Positions 1 through 5,483 are shown, counted from the first letter of the stretch. The stretch is 6,005 nucleotides of DNA from an uncultured Pseudomonas sp. (GCA_946886875.1 CAMPJN010000247.1:1-6005); one strand, 5' to 3'. The notes: a model not told the origin generated them from the sequence alone. Translations and numbers: made by a program.

Positions 1-448
1 TGGTCTGCGCATATTCCTTCTCGGGAAATACCGTCAGGCGACTGGTGGTGAGGATAGTCGGGCGTCCCTTGGCATCGATGCGTTCGACGCGCACCTTGTC
101 GATCAATTCGACCTCGGTGCCTTTGGGTGCGACTTCGCCGCGTTCGCTACTCACCTTCCAGGGCAGCTCGGTGCCGCGATATAAGTCCATGTTCGGGCTG
201 CTCAGCAGGGTGATGTCGCTGGCTTTGACATGCTCGAGCTTGGCGGCGCGCATCCGGTAGTGCAGTTTGCCATCTTCCTGGTATTGCACGGTATTGGTAT
301 TGACTACATAGAAATCAATAGGATTCTCGACCCCGTTCCTTGCTGGTTTCTCGGAAAAACTCTCGGGGCTGATATTCCAATAGCCAACGGCCGCCAGCAG
401 CGCGGCGGCAAGCGTGAACAGGGCGAAGGTGGCAAATTTACGCAGCAT
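1..448 (-). CDS. lptC: LPS export system protein LptC (partial, C-terminus beyond window)
   Basis: LptC is a bitopic inner-membrane protein whose periplasmic beta-jellyroll domain receives lipopolysaccharide from the LptB2FG transporter and passes it to LptA. Reading from ATG at 448, 149 complete codons are open to the window edge; family members are about 190 residues, so roughly the last 40 are missing. One hydrophobic segment lies at about residues 6-23, preceded by Arg3 and Lys4, as expected for a single N-terminal anchor with a periplasmic body. The next part begins GYWNISPESF (22-31), a stretch I recall from Pseudomonas LptC, followed by IDFYVVNTNTVQYQEDG (44-60) and SRLTVFPEKEYAQT (136-149), typical of the beta-rich family. 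The start is 9 bp past the kdsC stop, and a weak AAGAG ribosome site overlaps that stop, so translation is probably coupled. lptA and lptB are expected next, outside the window. The long ORFs on the opposite strand here are shadows. Confidence 0.93.
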   Translation of the reverse strand, partial: MLRKFATFALFTLAAALLAAVGYWNISPESFSEKPARNGVENPIDFYVVNTNTVQYQEDGKLHYRMRAAKLEHVKASDITLLSSPNMDLYRGTELPWKVSSERGEVAPKGTEVELIDKVRVERIDAKGRPTILTTSRLTVFPEKEYAQT

Positions 449-457
449 GGCGGGCTC

Positions 458-991
458 TTATAGGTAAGCGCTCTGGGCGGCTTCGAGGCTGCCCTGGGCG
501 TGCATGATCAGTTCGCAGAATTCGCGCGCCGCGCCTTCTCCGCCGCGGGCCCGGGTAACCGCGTGGGCGTGCTGGCGAACGAAACTGTCGGCGCTGGCGA
601 CCGCCATGCCCAGGCCGACGCGGCGAATCACCGGGAGGTCCGGTAGATCGTCGCCCAGGTAGGCGACCTGTTCATAGCTTAGGCCGAGTTCGCCAAGTAG
701 CTCATCGAGCACCACCAGTTTGTCTTCGCGGCCTTGATACAGATGCTGGATCCCGAGGTTCTGCGCGCGGCGCTCCACCACCGGGGTCTTGCGCCCACTG
801 ATGATGGCGGTGCGTACTCCTGAGGCGATCAACATCTTGATGCCGTGGCCATCGAGGGTGTTGAAGGTTTTGAACTCGCTGCCGTCGACCAGGAAGTACA
901 GCTTGCCGTCGGTGAGTACGCCATCGACATCGAAGATCGCCAGTTTGATGGCGCGGGCACGTTGTTGCAGGTCGGCACTGATGACATCCAT
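458..991 (-). CDS. kdsC: 3-deoxy-D-manno-octulosonate-8-phosphate phosphatase KdsC
   Basis: KdsC hydrolyses KDO-8-phosphate to Kdo and phosphate in the cytosol, the last step before CMP activation in Kdo synthesis for the LPS inner core. The 177-residue product is the usual length for this small HAD-superfamily enzyme, which has no large cap domain and works as a tetramer. All HAD motifs are visible: motif I FDVDGVLTDG (20-29) with nucleophile Asp21 and acid/base Asp23; motif II ISGRKTP (64-70) with Ser65; the phosphate-binding lysine Lys91 in GREDK; and motif IV YLGDDLPD (111-118) with Asp114/Asp115 for Mg2+. The C-terminal GGEGAARE (150-157) is the glycine-rich tail typical of KdsC. The ATG at 991 shares its A with the kdsD stop (TAATG), and GGAG at 1000-1003 sits 8 nt upstream, which supports this start. 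All expected residues are present, so the enzyme looks intact. Confidence 0.97.
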   Translation of the reverse strand: MDVISADLQQRARAIKLAIFDVDGVLTDGKLYFLVDGSEFKTFNTLDGHGIKMLIASGVRTAIISGRKTPVVERRAQNLGIQHLYQGREDKLVVLDELLGELGLSYEQVAYLGDDLPDLPVIRRVGLGMAVASADSFVRQHAHAVTRARGGEGAAREFCELIMHAQGSLEAAQSAYL

Positions 992-1965
992 TACATTACT
1001 CCGGCGCGTAGCAGGTCGTGCATATTCAGGGCGCCCACCGGCTGTTCGTTATCGTCGACCACCACCAGCGAACTGATCTTGTGGTCTTCCATGATCTTCA
1101 GCGCTTCGGCGGCGAGCATATCGGCGCGGGCGGTCTTGCCGTGAACGGTCATCACCTCGTCGATGATCGCCTGGCGCACATCGACCCCGCGGTCCAGGGC
1201 GCGGCGCAAATCGCCGTCGGTAAATATTCCGGCCAGGCCGCCGTCGCCATTCGTCACCACGGTCATGCCCAGGCCTTTCTCGGTCATTTCCAGCAAGGCG
1301 TCGCGCAATGCGGTGCCGCGCTGCACGGTCGGCAGGCTGTCGCCGGCGTGCATGACGTTTTCCACCTTCAATAGCAGGCGTCGACCGAGGGCGCCGCCGG
1401 GGTGGGAGAAGGCGAAGTCTTCGGCGGTGAAGCCGCGGGCTTCCAGCAGCGCAATGGCCAGGGCGTCACCGAGTACCAGGGATACGGTGGTGGAGGAGGT
1501 CGGTGCCAGGTTCAGCGGGCAGGCTTCCTGGGATACCCGGGCGTCCAGATGGACTTCTGCGGCCTTGGCCAGCGGCGAGTCCGGGTTGCCGGTCATGGCG
1601 ATCAAGGTGATGCCGAGGCGTTTGATCAGTGGCAGCAGGGTGACGATTTCCGCAGTCGAGCCCGAGTTGGACAGAGCCAGTACCACGTCGTCGCGGGTGA
1701 TCATGCCCATATCGCCATGGCTGGCTTCGGCCGGGTGGACGAAAAACGCCGTGGTGCCGGTGCTGGCCAGGGTCGCGGCAATTTTATTGCCGATATGCCC
1801 GGATTTGCCCATGCCGACCACGACCACCCGGCCTTTGCTCGACAGAATCAACTCGCAGGCGCGGATGAAGTCGCCGTCGATCCGTTGCAGCAGGTCTTCG
1901 ACCGCCTCCAGCTCAAGACGAATGGTGCGTTGCGCCGATTTGATCAGTTCGTTGGCCTGGGTCAT
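991..1965 (-). CDS. kdsD: D-arabinose 5-phosphate isomerase KdsD (SIS + two CBS domains)
   Basis: KdsD interconverts D-ribulose 5-phosphate and D-arabinose 5-phosphate, the first step of Kdo synthesis. From ATG 1965 the product has 324 residues, the family's usual length. The N-terminal half is a SIS sugar-phosphate isomerase domain (about 40-175) with GMGKSGHIG (51-59), SNSGST (99-104), EACPLNLAPTSSTT (147-160) and HPGGALGR (188-195). Lys54, Glu106, Glu147 and His188 match, with a constant offset of five, the residues I recall as catalytic in E. coli KdsD (Lys59, Glu111, Glu152, His193). Two CBS repeats follow, about 205-262 (ending GIFTDGDLRRALDRG) and 270-324 (ending GALNMHDLLRAG). The frame stays open upstream to 2148, but that extension is low-complexity, crosses the likely promoter and resembles no isomerase; MTQANELIKSAQRTIRLELEAV fits the family N-terminus. 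The ribosome site is weak. GutQ-type isomerases are the alternative, but the kdsC neighbour decides for KdsD. Confidence 0.96.
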   Translation of the reverse strand: MTQANELIKSAQRTIRLELEAVEDLLQRIDGDFIRACELILSSKGRVVVVGMGKSGHIGNKIAATLASTGTTAFFVHPAEASHGDMGMITRDDVVLALSNSGSTAEIVTLLPLIKRLGITLIAMTGNPDSPLAKAAEVHLDARVSQEACPLNLAPTSSTTVSLVLGDALAIALLEARGFTAEDFAFSHPGGALGRRLLLKVENVMHAGDSLPTVQRGTALRDALLEMTEKGLGMTVVTNGDGGLAGIFTDGDLRRALDRGVDVRQAIIDEVMTVHGKTARADMLAAEALKIMEDHKISSLVVVDDNEQPVGALNMHDLLRAGVM

Positions 1966-2016
1966 CTGAATGGCTTCATGGCAGCTAAATAAGGACGTGT
2001 CGACTAAAAGGCCGCG

Positions 2017-2045
2017 ATTATAGCCGGAAAGGCGCCTTGACTCAC
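2017..2045 (-). promoter_or_regulatory. Candidate sigma-70 promoter for kdsD-kdsC-lptC
   Basis: A perfect TATAAT -10 box lies on the minus strand at 2022-2017, in the context GGCTATAATCGCGGCC. At 17-bp spacing the -35 position (2045-2040) reads GTGAGT, a poor match to TTGACA. The expected start near 2010 would give a leader of about 45 nt before kdsD ATG at 1965. The -10 is convincing; the weak -35 suggests a modest promoter or one helped by an activator. Confidence 0.55.
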
Positions 2046-2062
2046 CTGGGAATCCTCCCAGG
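2045..2062. repeat. 7-bp perfect inverted repeat between the divergent promoters
   Basis: CCTGGGA (2045-2051) and TCCCAGG (2056-2062) are exact reverse complements separated by 4 bp. The repeat abuts the -35 position of the kdsD promoter and lies about 97 bp upstream of the mla -35. It is outside both predicted transcripts, so a DNA-binding role is more plausible than an RNA hairpin, but a dyad of this size can occur by chance in GC-rich sequence. Confidence 0.4.
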
Positions 2063-2158
2063 GCTGTCGGCGACCCTGTTGTCGCGGCTACAACGCCCAG
2101 CCCCCTGACGATTTGTTTGCGCTTCGTCGCAGTGTCGTTATTCGTCACACTTCGGCCT

Positions 2159-2187
2159 TTGGCGCGGCATTGGCCCGATGCTATAGT
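2159..2187 (+). promoter_or_regulatory. Candidate sigma-70 extended -10 promoter of the mla operon
   Basis: TTGGCG (2159-2164) matches four of six bases of the -35 consensus and is followed, after exactly 17 bp, by TATAGT (2182-2187), five of six for the -10. TGC immediately before it (2179-2181) makes an extended -10. Transcription would start near 2194, giving a leader of about 82 nt before mlaF. Box quality, spacing and position together make this the best promoter in the window. Confidence 0.68.
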
Positions 2188-2220
2188 GCGCGGCCATTTT
2201 CACTGCGGTGCCTGTGGTGG

Positions 2221-2238
2221 TGCCCTTTCCCCAGGGCA
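2221..2238 (+). promoter_or_regulatory. Small hairpin in the mlaF leader
   Basis: TGCCCT (2221-2226) pairs perfectly with AGGGCA (2233-2238) over a 6-nt loop. It lies inside the predicted leader, 26 nt before the Shine-Dalgarno, with no following T tract, so it is not an intrinsic terminator. It could affect mRNA stability or be incidental. Confidence 0.35.
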
Positions 2239-2264
2239 ATGCGTCTGTCAGGGAAGCGTTAAGC

Positions 2265-2270
2265 AAGGAG
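2265..2270 (+). promoter_or_regulatory. Ribosome binding site of mlaF
   Basis: AAGGAG lies 5 nt before ATG 2276. It is the strongest Shine-Dalgarno in the window and fixes the mlaF start against the longer open frame beginning at 2117. Confidence 0.85.
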
Positions 2271-2275
2271 TCCGG

Positions 2276-3085
2276 ATGAACGCCGACAACCAGTATGCGG
2301 TCGAGCTGAAAGGCGTCAGCTTCAAGCGCGGCGCCCGCGCTATTTTCGACAATATCGATATTCGTATTCCGCGCGGCAAGGTCACCGGCATCATGGGGCC
2401 GTCCGGCTGCGGTAAGACCACGCTGTTGCGGCTGATCGCCGCCGAGCTCAAGCCGAGCAAGGGTGAGGTCTGGGTCAATCAGCACAACCTGCCGACGCTG
2501 TCGCGCGGCGAGTTGTTCGATATGCGCAAGCAAATGGGCGTGTTGTTCCAGAGTGGCGCGCTCTTTACCGACCTGGATGTGTTCGAGAACGTGGCGTTTC
2601 CCCTGCGCGTGCACACCCAGCTGCCCGAAGAAATGATCCGCGACATCGTTCTGATGAAGTTGCAGGCGGTCGGCCTGCGCGGCGCCGTGGACTTGATGCC
2701 CGATGAGCTGTCGGGCGGGATGAAGCGGCGGGTCGCCCTGGCCCGGGCGATTGCCCTCGACCCGCAAGTACTGATGTACGACGAGCCCTTTGTCGGCCAG
2801 GACCCGATCGCCATGGGCGTATTGGTGCGCCTGATCCGTCTGCTCAACGATGCCCTGGGGATTACCAGCATAGTGGTGTCCCATGACTTGGCGGAAACCG
2901 CGAGCATCGCCGACTACCTGTATGTCGTCGGCGATACCCAGGTGCTGGGGCAGGGTACGCCCAAGGAACTGATGGATTCCGACAACCCGCGGGTACGCCA
3001 GTTTATGCAGGGCACCCCGGATGGGCCGGTGCCGTTCCACTTTCCCGCGGCCAGCTATCGCGACGATTTATTGGGGGTGCGCTAA
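2276..3085 (+). CDS. mlaF: Phospholipid ABC transporter ATPase MlaF
   Basis: MlaF is the cytoplasmic ATPase of the MlaFEDB complex, which uses ATP hydrolysis to move phospholipids between the inner membrane and the periplasmic carrier MlaC and so maintains outer-membrane asymmetry. The 269-residue product has Walker A GPSGCGKTT (41-49), Q-loop Gln92 in LFQSGALF, signature LSGGM (145-149), Walker B VLMYDE (165-170) with catalytic Glu170, and switch His203 in VVSHD. The LSGGMKRR variant is typical of MCE-linked ATPases rather than the common LSGGQ. The C-terminal tail GPVPFHFPA (250-258) corresponds to the extension that in E. coli contacts the other MlaF and the MlaB interface. The start is set by AAGGAG 5 nt upstream; the open frame back to 2117 is rejected because it crosses the promoter. 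It is the first gene of the operon, and its TAA overlaps the mlaE ATG by one base. Confidence 0.97.
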   Translation: MNADNQYAVELKGVSFKRGARAIFDNIDIRIPRGKVTGIMGPSGCGKTTLLRLIAAELKPSKGEVWVNQHNLPTLSRGELFDMRKQMGVLFQSGALFTDLDVFENVAFPLRVHTQLPEEMIRDIVLMKLQAVGLRGAVDLMPDELSGGMKRRVALARAIALDPQVLMYDEPFVGQDPIAMGVLVRLIRLLNDALGITSIVVSHDLAETASIADYLYVVGDTQVLGQGTPKELMDSDNPRVRQFMQGTPDGPVPFHFPAASYRDDLLGVR

Positions 3086-3882
3086 TGCGCAAGGTATCTG
3101 CACTCGAACGGGTTCGCCTGTTCGGCCGTGCCGGGATCGATGTGGTCGGCACCCTCGGGCGTTCGCTGATATTCCTCCTGCGTGCGCTGTTCGGCCGTGG
3201 CAACACCGGTCATTCCTGGCAATTGCTGACCAAGCAGCTGTATGCGGTCGGCGTGATGTCCCTGGCGATAATCGTGGTCTCGGGAATTTTCATCGGCATG
3301 GTCCTGGCGCTGCAGGGGTTCAGTATTCTGGCCAAGTACGGTTCCGAGCAGGCGGTCGGCCAGATGGTCGCCCTGACCCTGTTGCGCGAACTGGGGCCGG
3401 TGGTCACCGCCTTGCTGTTCGCCGGCCGTGCCGGCTCGGCGCTGACTGCCGAGATCGGCAATATGAAGTCCACCGAGCAGCTGTCCAGCCTGGAAATGAT
3501 CGGCGTCGATCCGCTGAAATACATAGTGGCGCCACGTTTGTGGGCTGGTTTCATCTCAATGCCGCTGCTGGCGATGATTTTCAGCGTGGTCGGTATCTGG
3601 GGTGCCGCCATGGTCTCCGTGGACTGGCTCGGCGTTTACGAGGGCTCGTTCTGGGCCAATATGCAAAGCAGCGTTTATTTCCGCGAAGACGTGCTCAACG
3701 GCGTGATCAAAAGCATCGTCTTCGCCTTCGTCGTGACTTGGATCGCCGTATTCCAGGGCTATGACTGTGAGCCGACTTCGGAAGGCATCAGTCGCGCCAC
3801 GACCCGCACAGTGGTCTATGCCTCGCTCTCGGTGCTGGGATTGGACTTTATTTTGACCGCTTTGATGTTTGGAGATTTCTGA
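3085..3882 (+). CDS. mlaE: Phospholipid ABC transporter permease MlaE
   Basis: MlaE is the dimeric membrane subunit that forms the lipid path beneath the MlaD hexamer. The 265-residue length matches the family (about 260). Hydrophobic stretches occur at about 51-80, 95-117, 150-178, 205-225 and 245-262, with an amphipathic region near 20-36, fitting the known fold of an interfacial helix plus five membrane segments. The most conserved block of the MlaE/DUF140 permease family is clear at 100-153: LRELGPVVTALLFAGRAGSA, then AEIGNMKSTEQ, SLEMIGVDP and the APRLWAG turn, the cytoplasmic coupling region that meets MlaF. VFQGYDCEPTSEGISRATTR (222-241) is the second signature. The ATG shares a base with the mlaF stop (TAATG), with a G-run just upstream as ribosome site, so translation is coupled and subunit amounts are probably balanced. 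No residue looks abnormal. Confidence 0.97.
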   Translation: MRKVSALERVRLFGRAGIDVVGTLGRSLIFLLRALFGRGNTGHSWQLLTKQLYAVGVMSLAIIVVSGIFIGMVLALQGFSILAKYGSEQAVGQMVALTLLRELGPVVTALLFAGRAGSALTAEIGNMKSTEQLSSLEMIGVDPLKYIVAPRLWAGFISMPLLAMIFSVVGIWGAAMVSVDWLGVYEGSFWANMQSSVYFREDVLNGVIKSIVFAFVVTWIAVFQGYDCEPTSEGISRATTRTVVYASLSVLGLDFILTALMFGDF

Positions 3883-4352
3883 TGCAAAACCGCACCCTGG
3901 AGATTGGTGTCGGCCTGTTTCTGCTGGCTGGGCTGTTGGCCTTGTTATTGTTGGCGCTGCGGGTCAGCGGTCTGACGGTAGGCGATAGCAACGGGACTTA
4001 TAAGGTCTACGCACACTTCGAGAATATCGCCGGTCTGACCGTCAGGGCCAAGGTGACCATGGCCGGTGTAACCATCGGTAAAGTCACCGCCATCGATCTG
4101 GATCGCGACAGCTACACCGGTCGGGTGACCCTGGCGCTCGATAAGGACGTGAACAATCTGCCGCTTGACTCCACCGCCTCGATTCTGACCGCCGGCCTGC
4201 TCGGTGAGAAATACATCGGCATCAGTGTCGGCGGCGAGGAGGAAGTGCTTGAAGATGGCGGTACCATCTATGACACCCAGTCGTCGTTGGTGCTGGAAGA
4301 TCTGATTGGTAAATTCCTGCTCAATTCGGTCAATAAAGACCAGGCCAAATGA
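3882..4352 (+). CDS. mlaD: MCE-domain lipid-binding protein MlaD
   Basis: MlaD is anchored in the inner membrane and forms a periplasmic hexameric ring with a central hydrophobic pore through which lipids pass between MlaE and MlaC. The 156-residue product has one membrane segment at about 7-27 and an MCE domain at about 39-117, with YKVYAHFENIAGL (40-52), VTMAGVTIGKVTAI (58-71) and the conserved ILTAGLLGEKYIGI (101-114) that contributes the pore loop. The helix LEDLIGKFLLNSV (138-150) follows and would line the channel. It is shorter than E. coli MlaD (183 residues as I recall), with the shortfall after the MCE domain; the conserved core is whole and the stop is followed at once by mlaC, so truncation is unlikely. 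The ATG overlaps the mlaE stop (TGATG), with GGAG (3871-3874) 7 nt before it. Confidence 0.96.
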   Translation: MQNRTLEIGVGLFLLAGLLALLLLALRVSGLTVGDSNGTYKVYAHFENIAGLTVRAKVTMAGVTIGKVTAIDLDRDSYTGRVTLALDKDVNNLPLDSTASILTAGLLGEKYIGISVGGEEEVLEDGGTIYDTQSSLVLEDLIGKFLLNSVNKDQAK

Positions 4353-4353
4353 T

Positions 4354-4357
4354 GAGG
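4354..4357 (+). promoter_or_regulatory. Probable ribosome binding site deciding the mlaC start
   Basis: GAGG lies 9 nt before ATG 4367 and directly abuts ATG 4358, which is too close to serve that codon. The two earlier ATGs (4349, 4352) have no purine-rich Shine-Dalgarno in range, only coding sequence of the mlaD end. This favours 4367. Confidence 0.5.
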
Positions 4358-4366
4358 ATGCGGATA

Positions 4367-4999
4367 ATGACTAAATTGCTGCGAAACAGTTTATGTGCGC
4401 TGCTGGCGGCCTTGCCGCTGCTGGCCATCGCCGCGCCGCCGGCCCACGAAGTGGTGCAGCAAACCACCGAGGTGCTGCTGGCGGATCTGCAGGCCAACAA
4501 GGAGCGCTACCGCAACGACCCGGGTGCTTTCTATACCGCTTTGAACAATATCCTCGGCCCTGTGGTGGACGTCGAAGGTATCTCTCGCGGGGTCATGACC
4601 GTGCGTTATTCGCGTCAGGCCACGCCTGAACAGATGGAGCGCTTCCAGGAAAACTTCAAGCGCAGCCTGATGCAGTTCTATGGCAACGCCCTGCTCGAAT
4701 ACAACAACCAGGATATTCGCGTGCTACCCGTTAGCGGGCCGCAGAATCCGAAGCGCGCCGCAGTCAATATGGAAATCACCGATGGCAAAGGCGTCGTCTA
4801 TCCGCTGTCCTACACCATGGTCAATGACGACGGCACCTGGAAGATGCGCAACGTGATCATCAACGGTATCAACGTCGGCAAGCTGTTCCGCGATCAATTC
4901 GCCCAGTCCATGCAGAATCACAACAATGATCTGGATAAGGTCATCGCCACCTGGGCGGACACCGTAGCCCGTGCCCGCCAGGTCAAGGGCGAGTCGTGA
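4367..4999 (+). CDS. mlaC: Periplasmic phospholipid carrier MlaC
   Basis: MlaC is the soluble periplasmic protein that carries phospholipid between MlaFEDB and the outer-membrane MlaA-porin complex. From ATG 4367 the product has 210 residues. Residues 1-22 form a Sec signal peptide: Lys3 and Arg6, a leucine/alanine core (about 8-20), and an A-I-A cleavage motif before Ala23. The mature part carries family blocks ILGPVVDVEGISRGVM (62-77), RFQENFKRSLMQFYGNALLEY (92-112) and WKMRNVIINGINVGKLFRDQF (158-178), the Tol-Tol-Ttg2/MlaC fold. Four in-frame ATGs compete: 4349, 4352, 4358 and 4367. I prefer 4367 because GAGG (4354-4357) lies 9 nt upstream and it gives a standard signal-peptide N-region, but 4349 or 4352, which overlap the mlaD stop, would add only six or five residues, two of them arginines, and remain possible. 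The stop overlaps the mlaB GTG. Confidence 0.94.
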   Translation: MTKLLRNSLCALLAALPLLAIAAPPAHEVVQQTTEVLLADLQANKERYRNDPGAFYTALNNILGPVVDVEGISRGVMTVRYSRQATPEQMERFQENFKRSLMQFYGNALLEYNNQDIRVLPVSGPQNPKRAAVNMEITDGKGVVYPLSYTMVNDDGTWKMRNVIINGINVGKLFRDQFAQSMQNHNNDLDKVIATWADTVARARQVKGES

Positions 5000-5304
5000 G
5001 TCGGGCAAGCATCGTCGAGCAGACCCCGGGTGCTTTTCAGTTGCTCGGGGTGCTGGATTATTCGAGCGGTCCGGATTTGCGCGAACAGGGTGCACGCTTG
5101 ATCGCTGCCACGCAGGCGAGTGCCTGCGTGATCGATTGCGCGGGCGTGGAAAAATCCAGCAGTGTCGGTTTGGCCTTGTTGTTGGCGTTTATGCGCGACG
5201 CGGCCGCCGCGGGTAAAACCCTGACGGTAAAAAATCTGCCCGAGGATATGCGCGGCATTGCTGGCGTTTGCGAGCTGCTCGAGTTGCTGCCGCTGCAACC
5301 CTGA
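4996..5304 (+). CDS. mlaB: STAS-domain subunit MlaB of the phospholipid transporter
   Basis: MlaB is the small cytoplasmic STAS protein that binds MlaF and is needed for assembly and activity of the Mla ABC transporter. The 102-residue product has the STAS pattern: beta strands at the start (LLGVLDY, 16-22), VIDCAGVEKSSSVGLALLL (45-63) with the conserved strand-loop-helix, and a C-terminal helix at about 84-98. Where E. coli MlaB has Asp-Thr-Ala-Gly at the tip of this loop, with Thr52 reported as important, this protein reads Ser-Ser-Val-Gly (55-58), so Ser56 takes the threonine place; I recall the same in other Pseudomonas. It starts with GTG, overlapping the mlaC stop (GTGA), with AAGGG (4985-4989) 6 nt upstream. 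Anti-anti-sigma factors share the fold, but the operon context settles the assignment. Confidence 0.93.
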   Translation: MSRASIVEQTPGAFQLLGVLDYSSGPDLREQGARLIAATQASACVIDCAGVEKSSSVGLALLLAFMRDAAAAGKTLTVKNLPEDMRGIAGVCELLELLPLQP

Positions 5305-5316
5305 AGCGTGGCGAAT

Positions 5317-5338
5317 GCCGCGCTTTGGTCGGCGCGGC
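5317..5338 (+). repeat. Hairpin 12 bp downstream of mlaB
   Basis: GCCGCGC (5317-5323) pairs perfectly with GCGCGGC (5332-5338) across an 8-nt loop. No T run follows directly; the nearest is seven Ts at 5366-5372, 27 bp further on, so it is not a canonical intrinsic terminator. It may stabilise the 3' end of the mla mRNA or slow transcription. Read-through into ibaG is therefore plausible. Confidence 0.45.
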
Positions 5339-5349
5339 GTGATGCGGGG

Positions 5350-5379
5350 TTCGCAGGCGCGGGGCTTTTTTTGTATGAT
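5350..5379 (+). promoter_or_regulatory. Candidate sigma-70 promoter for ibaG-murA
   Basis: TATGAT (5374-5379) matches five of six -10 bases and is preceded by a T-rich spacer. TTCGCA (5350-5355) at 18-bp spacing matches four of six -35 bases. Transcription would begin near 5386 and leave a leader of about 108 nt before ibaG. A GCGGGGC/GCCCCGC inverted repeat (5359-5365, 5384-5390) brackets the -10. The 189-bp gap between mlaB and ibaG, in an otherwise overlapping run of genes, supports a promoter here. Confidence 0.45.
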
Positions 5380-5396
5380 GCTCGCCCCGCAGGCCC

Positions 5397-5418
5397 CGGG
5401 AGCCGGTTCGGCTGCCCG
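5397..5418 (+). promoter_or_regulatory. Hairpin in the ibaG leader
   Basis: CGGGAGCCG (5397-5405) pairs with CGGCT-CCCG (5409-5418, with G5414 bulged) over the loop GTT, giving nine G/C-rich base pairs. It lies just downstream of the predicted transcription start, about 75 nt before the ribosome site, so it could protect the 5' end. No following T tract is present. Confidence 0.45.
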
Positions 5419-5483
5419 CTACAGGCCATCTAATATTCCGACAGGCTCCCAAGCTCCGCTGTCGTTAATCCATGCATTGATCC

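Larger units (their letters stand above)
1966..2275. other. Divergent intergenic control region between kdsD and mlaF
   Basis: These 310 bp separate the divergent LPS (kdsD-kdsC-lptC) and Mla operons. No convincing gene lies here: both flanking reading frames run open into it, but the peptides are arginine-, glycine- and cysteine-rich and look like nothing in either family. It contains a minus-strand TATAAT, a plus-strand extended -10 promoter, a 7-bp inverted repeat and a leader hairpin, each listed separately. About 160 bp separate the two -10 boxes, enough for independent polymerases. I could not match any named regulator's consensus. Confidence 0.8.

Noticed and set aside
1163..1969. A 268-codon open frame antisense to kdsD, and a 196-codon one at 1402-1992
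   Set aside because: Both are Arg/Ser/Pro- or Gly/Gln-rich shadows opposite a complete KdsD with all catalytic residues.
1966..2148. A 61-codon N-terminal extension of KdsD from ATG 2148
   Set aside because: It crosses the perfect TATAAT and has no similarity to isomerase N-termini; ATG 1965 gives the family's usual length and a typical beginning.
2117..2275. A 53-codon N-terminal extension of MlaF from ATG 2117
   Set aside because: It runs through the extended -10 promoter, and the AAGGAG 5 nt before ATG 2276 fixes the true start.
2138..3040. A 300-codon open frame antisense to mlaF
   Set aside because: It lies entirely opposite a well-supported ABC ATPase, is rich in His, Gln, Arg and Gly without domain pattern, and is the usual shadow of high-GC coding sequence.
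3021..3764. A 247-codon plus-strand frame overlapping mlaE
   Set aside because: It is out of frame with MlaE, Arg/Gly-rich and without membrane segments or motifs; MlaE accounts for the coding signal.
5366..5372. Intrinsic terminator of the mla operon at the seven-T tract
   Set aside because: No perfect stem ends directly before the Ts; only a bulged long-range pairing is possible, so I do not call a terminator.
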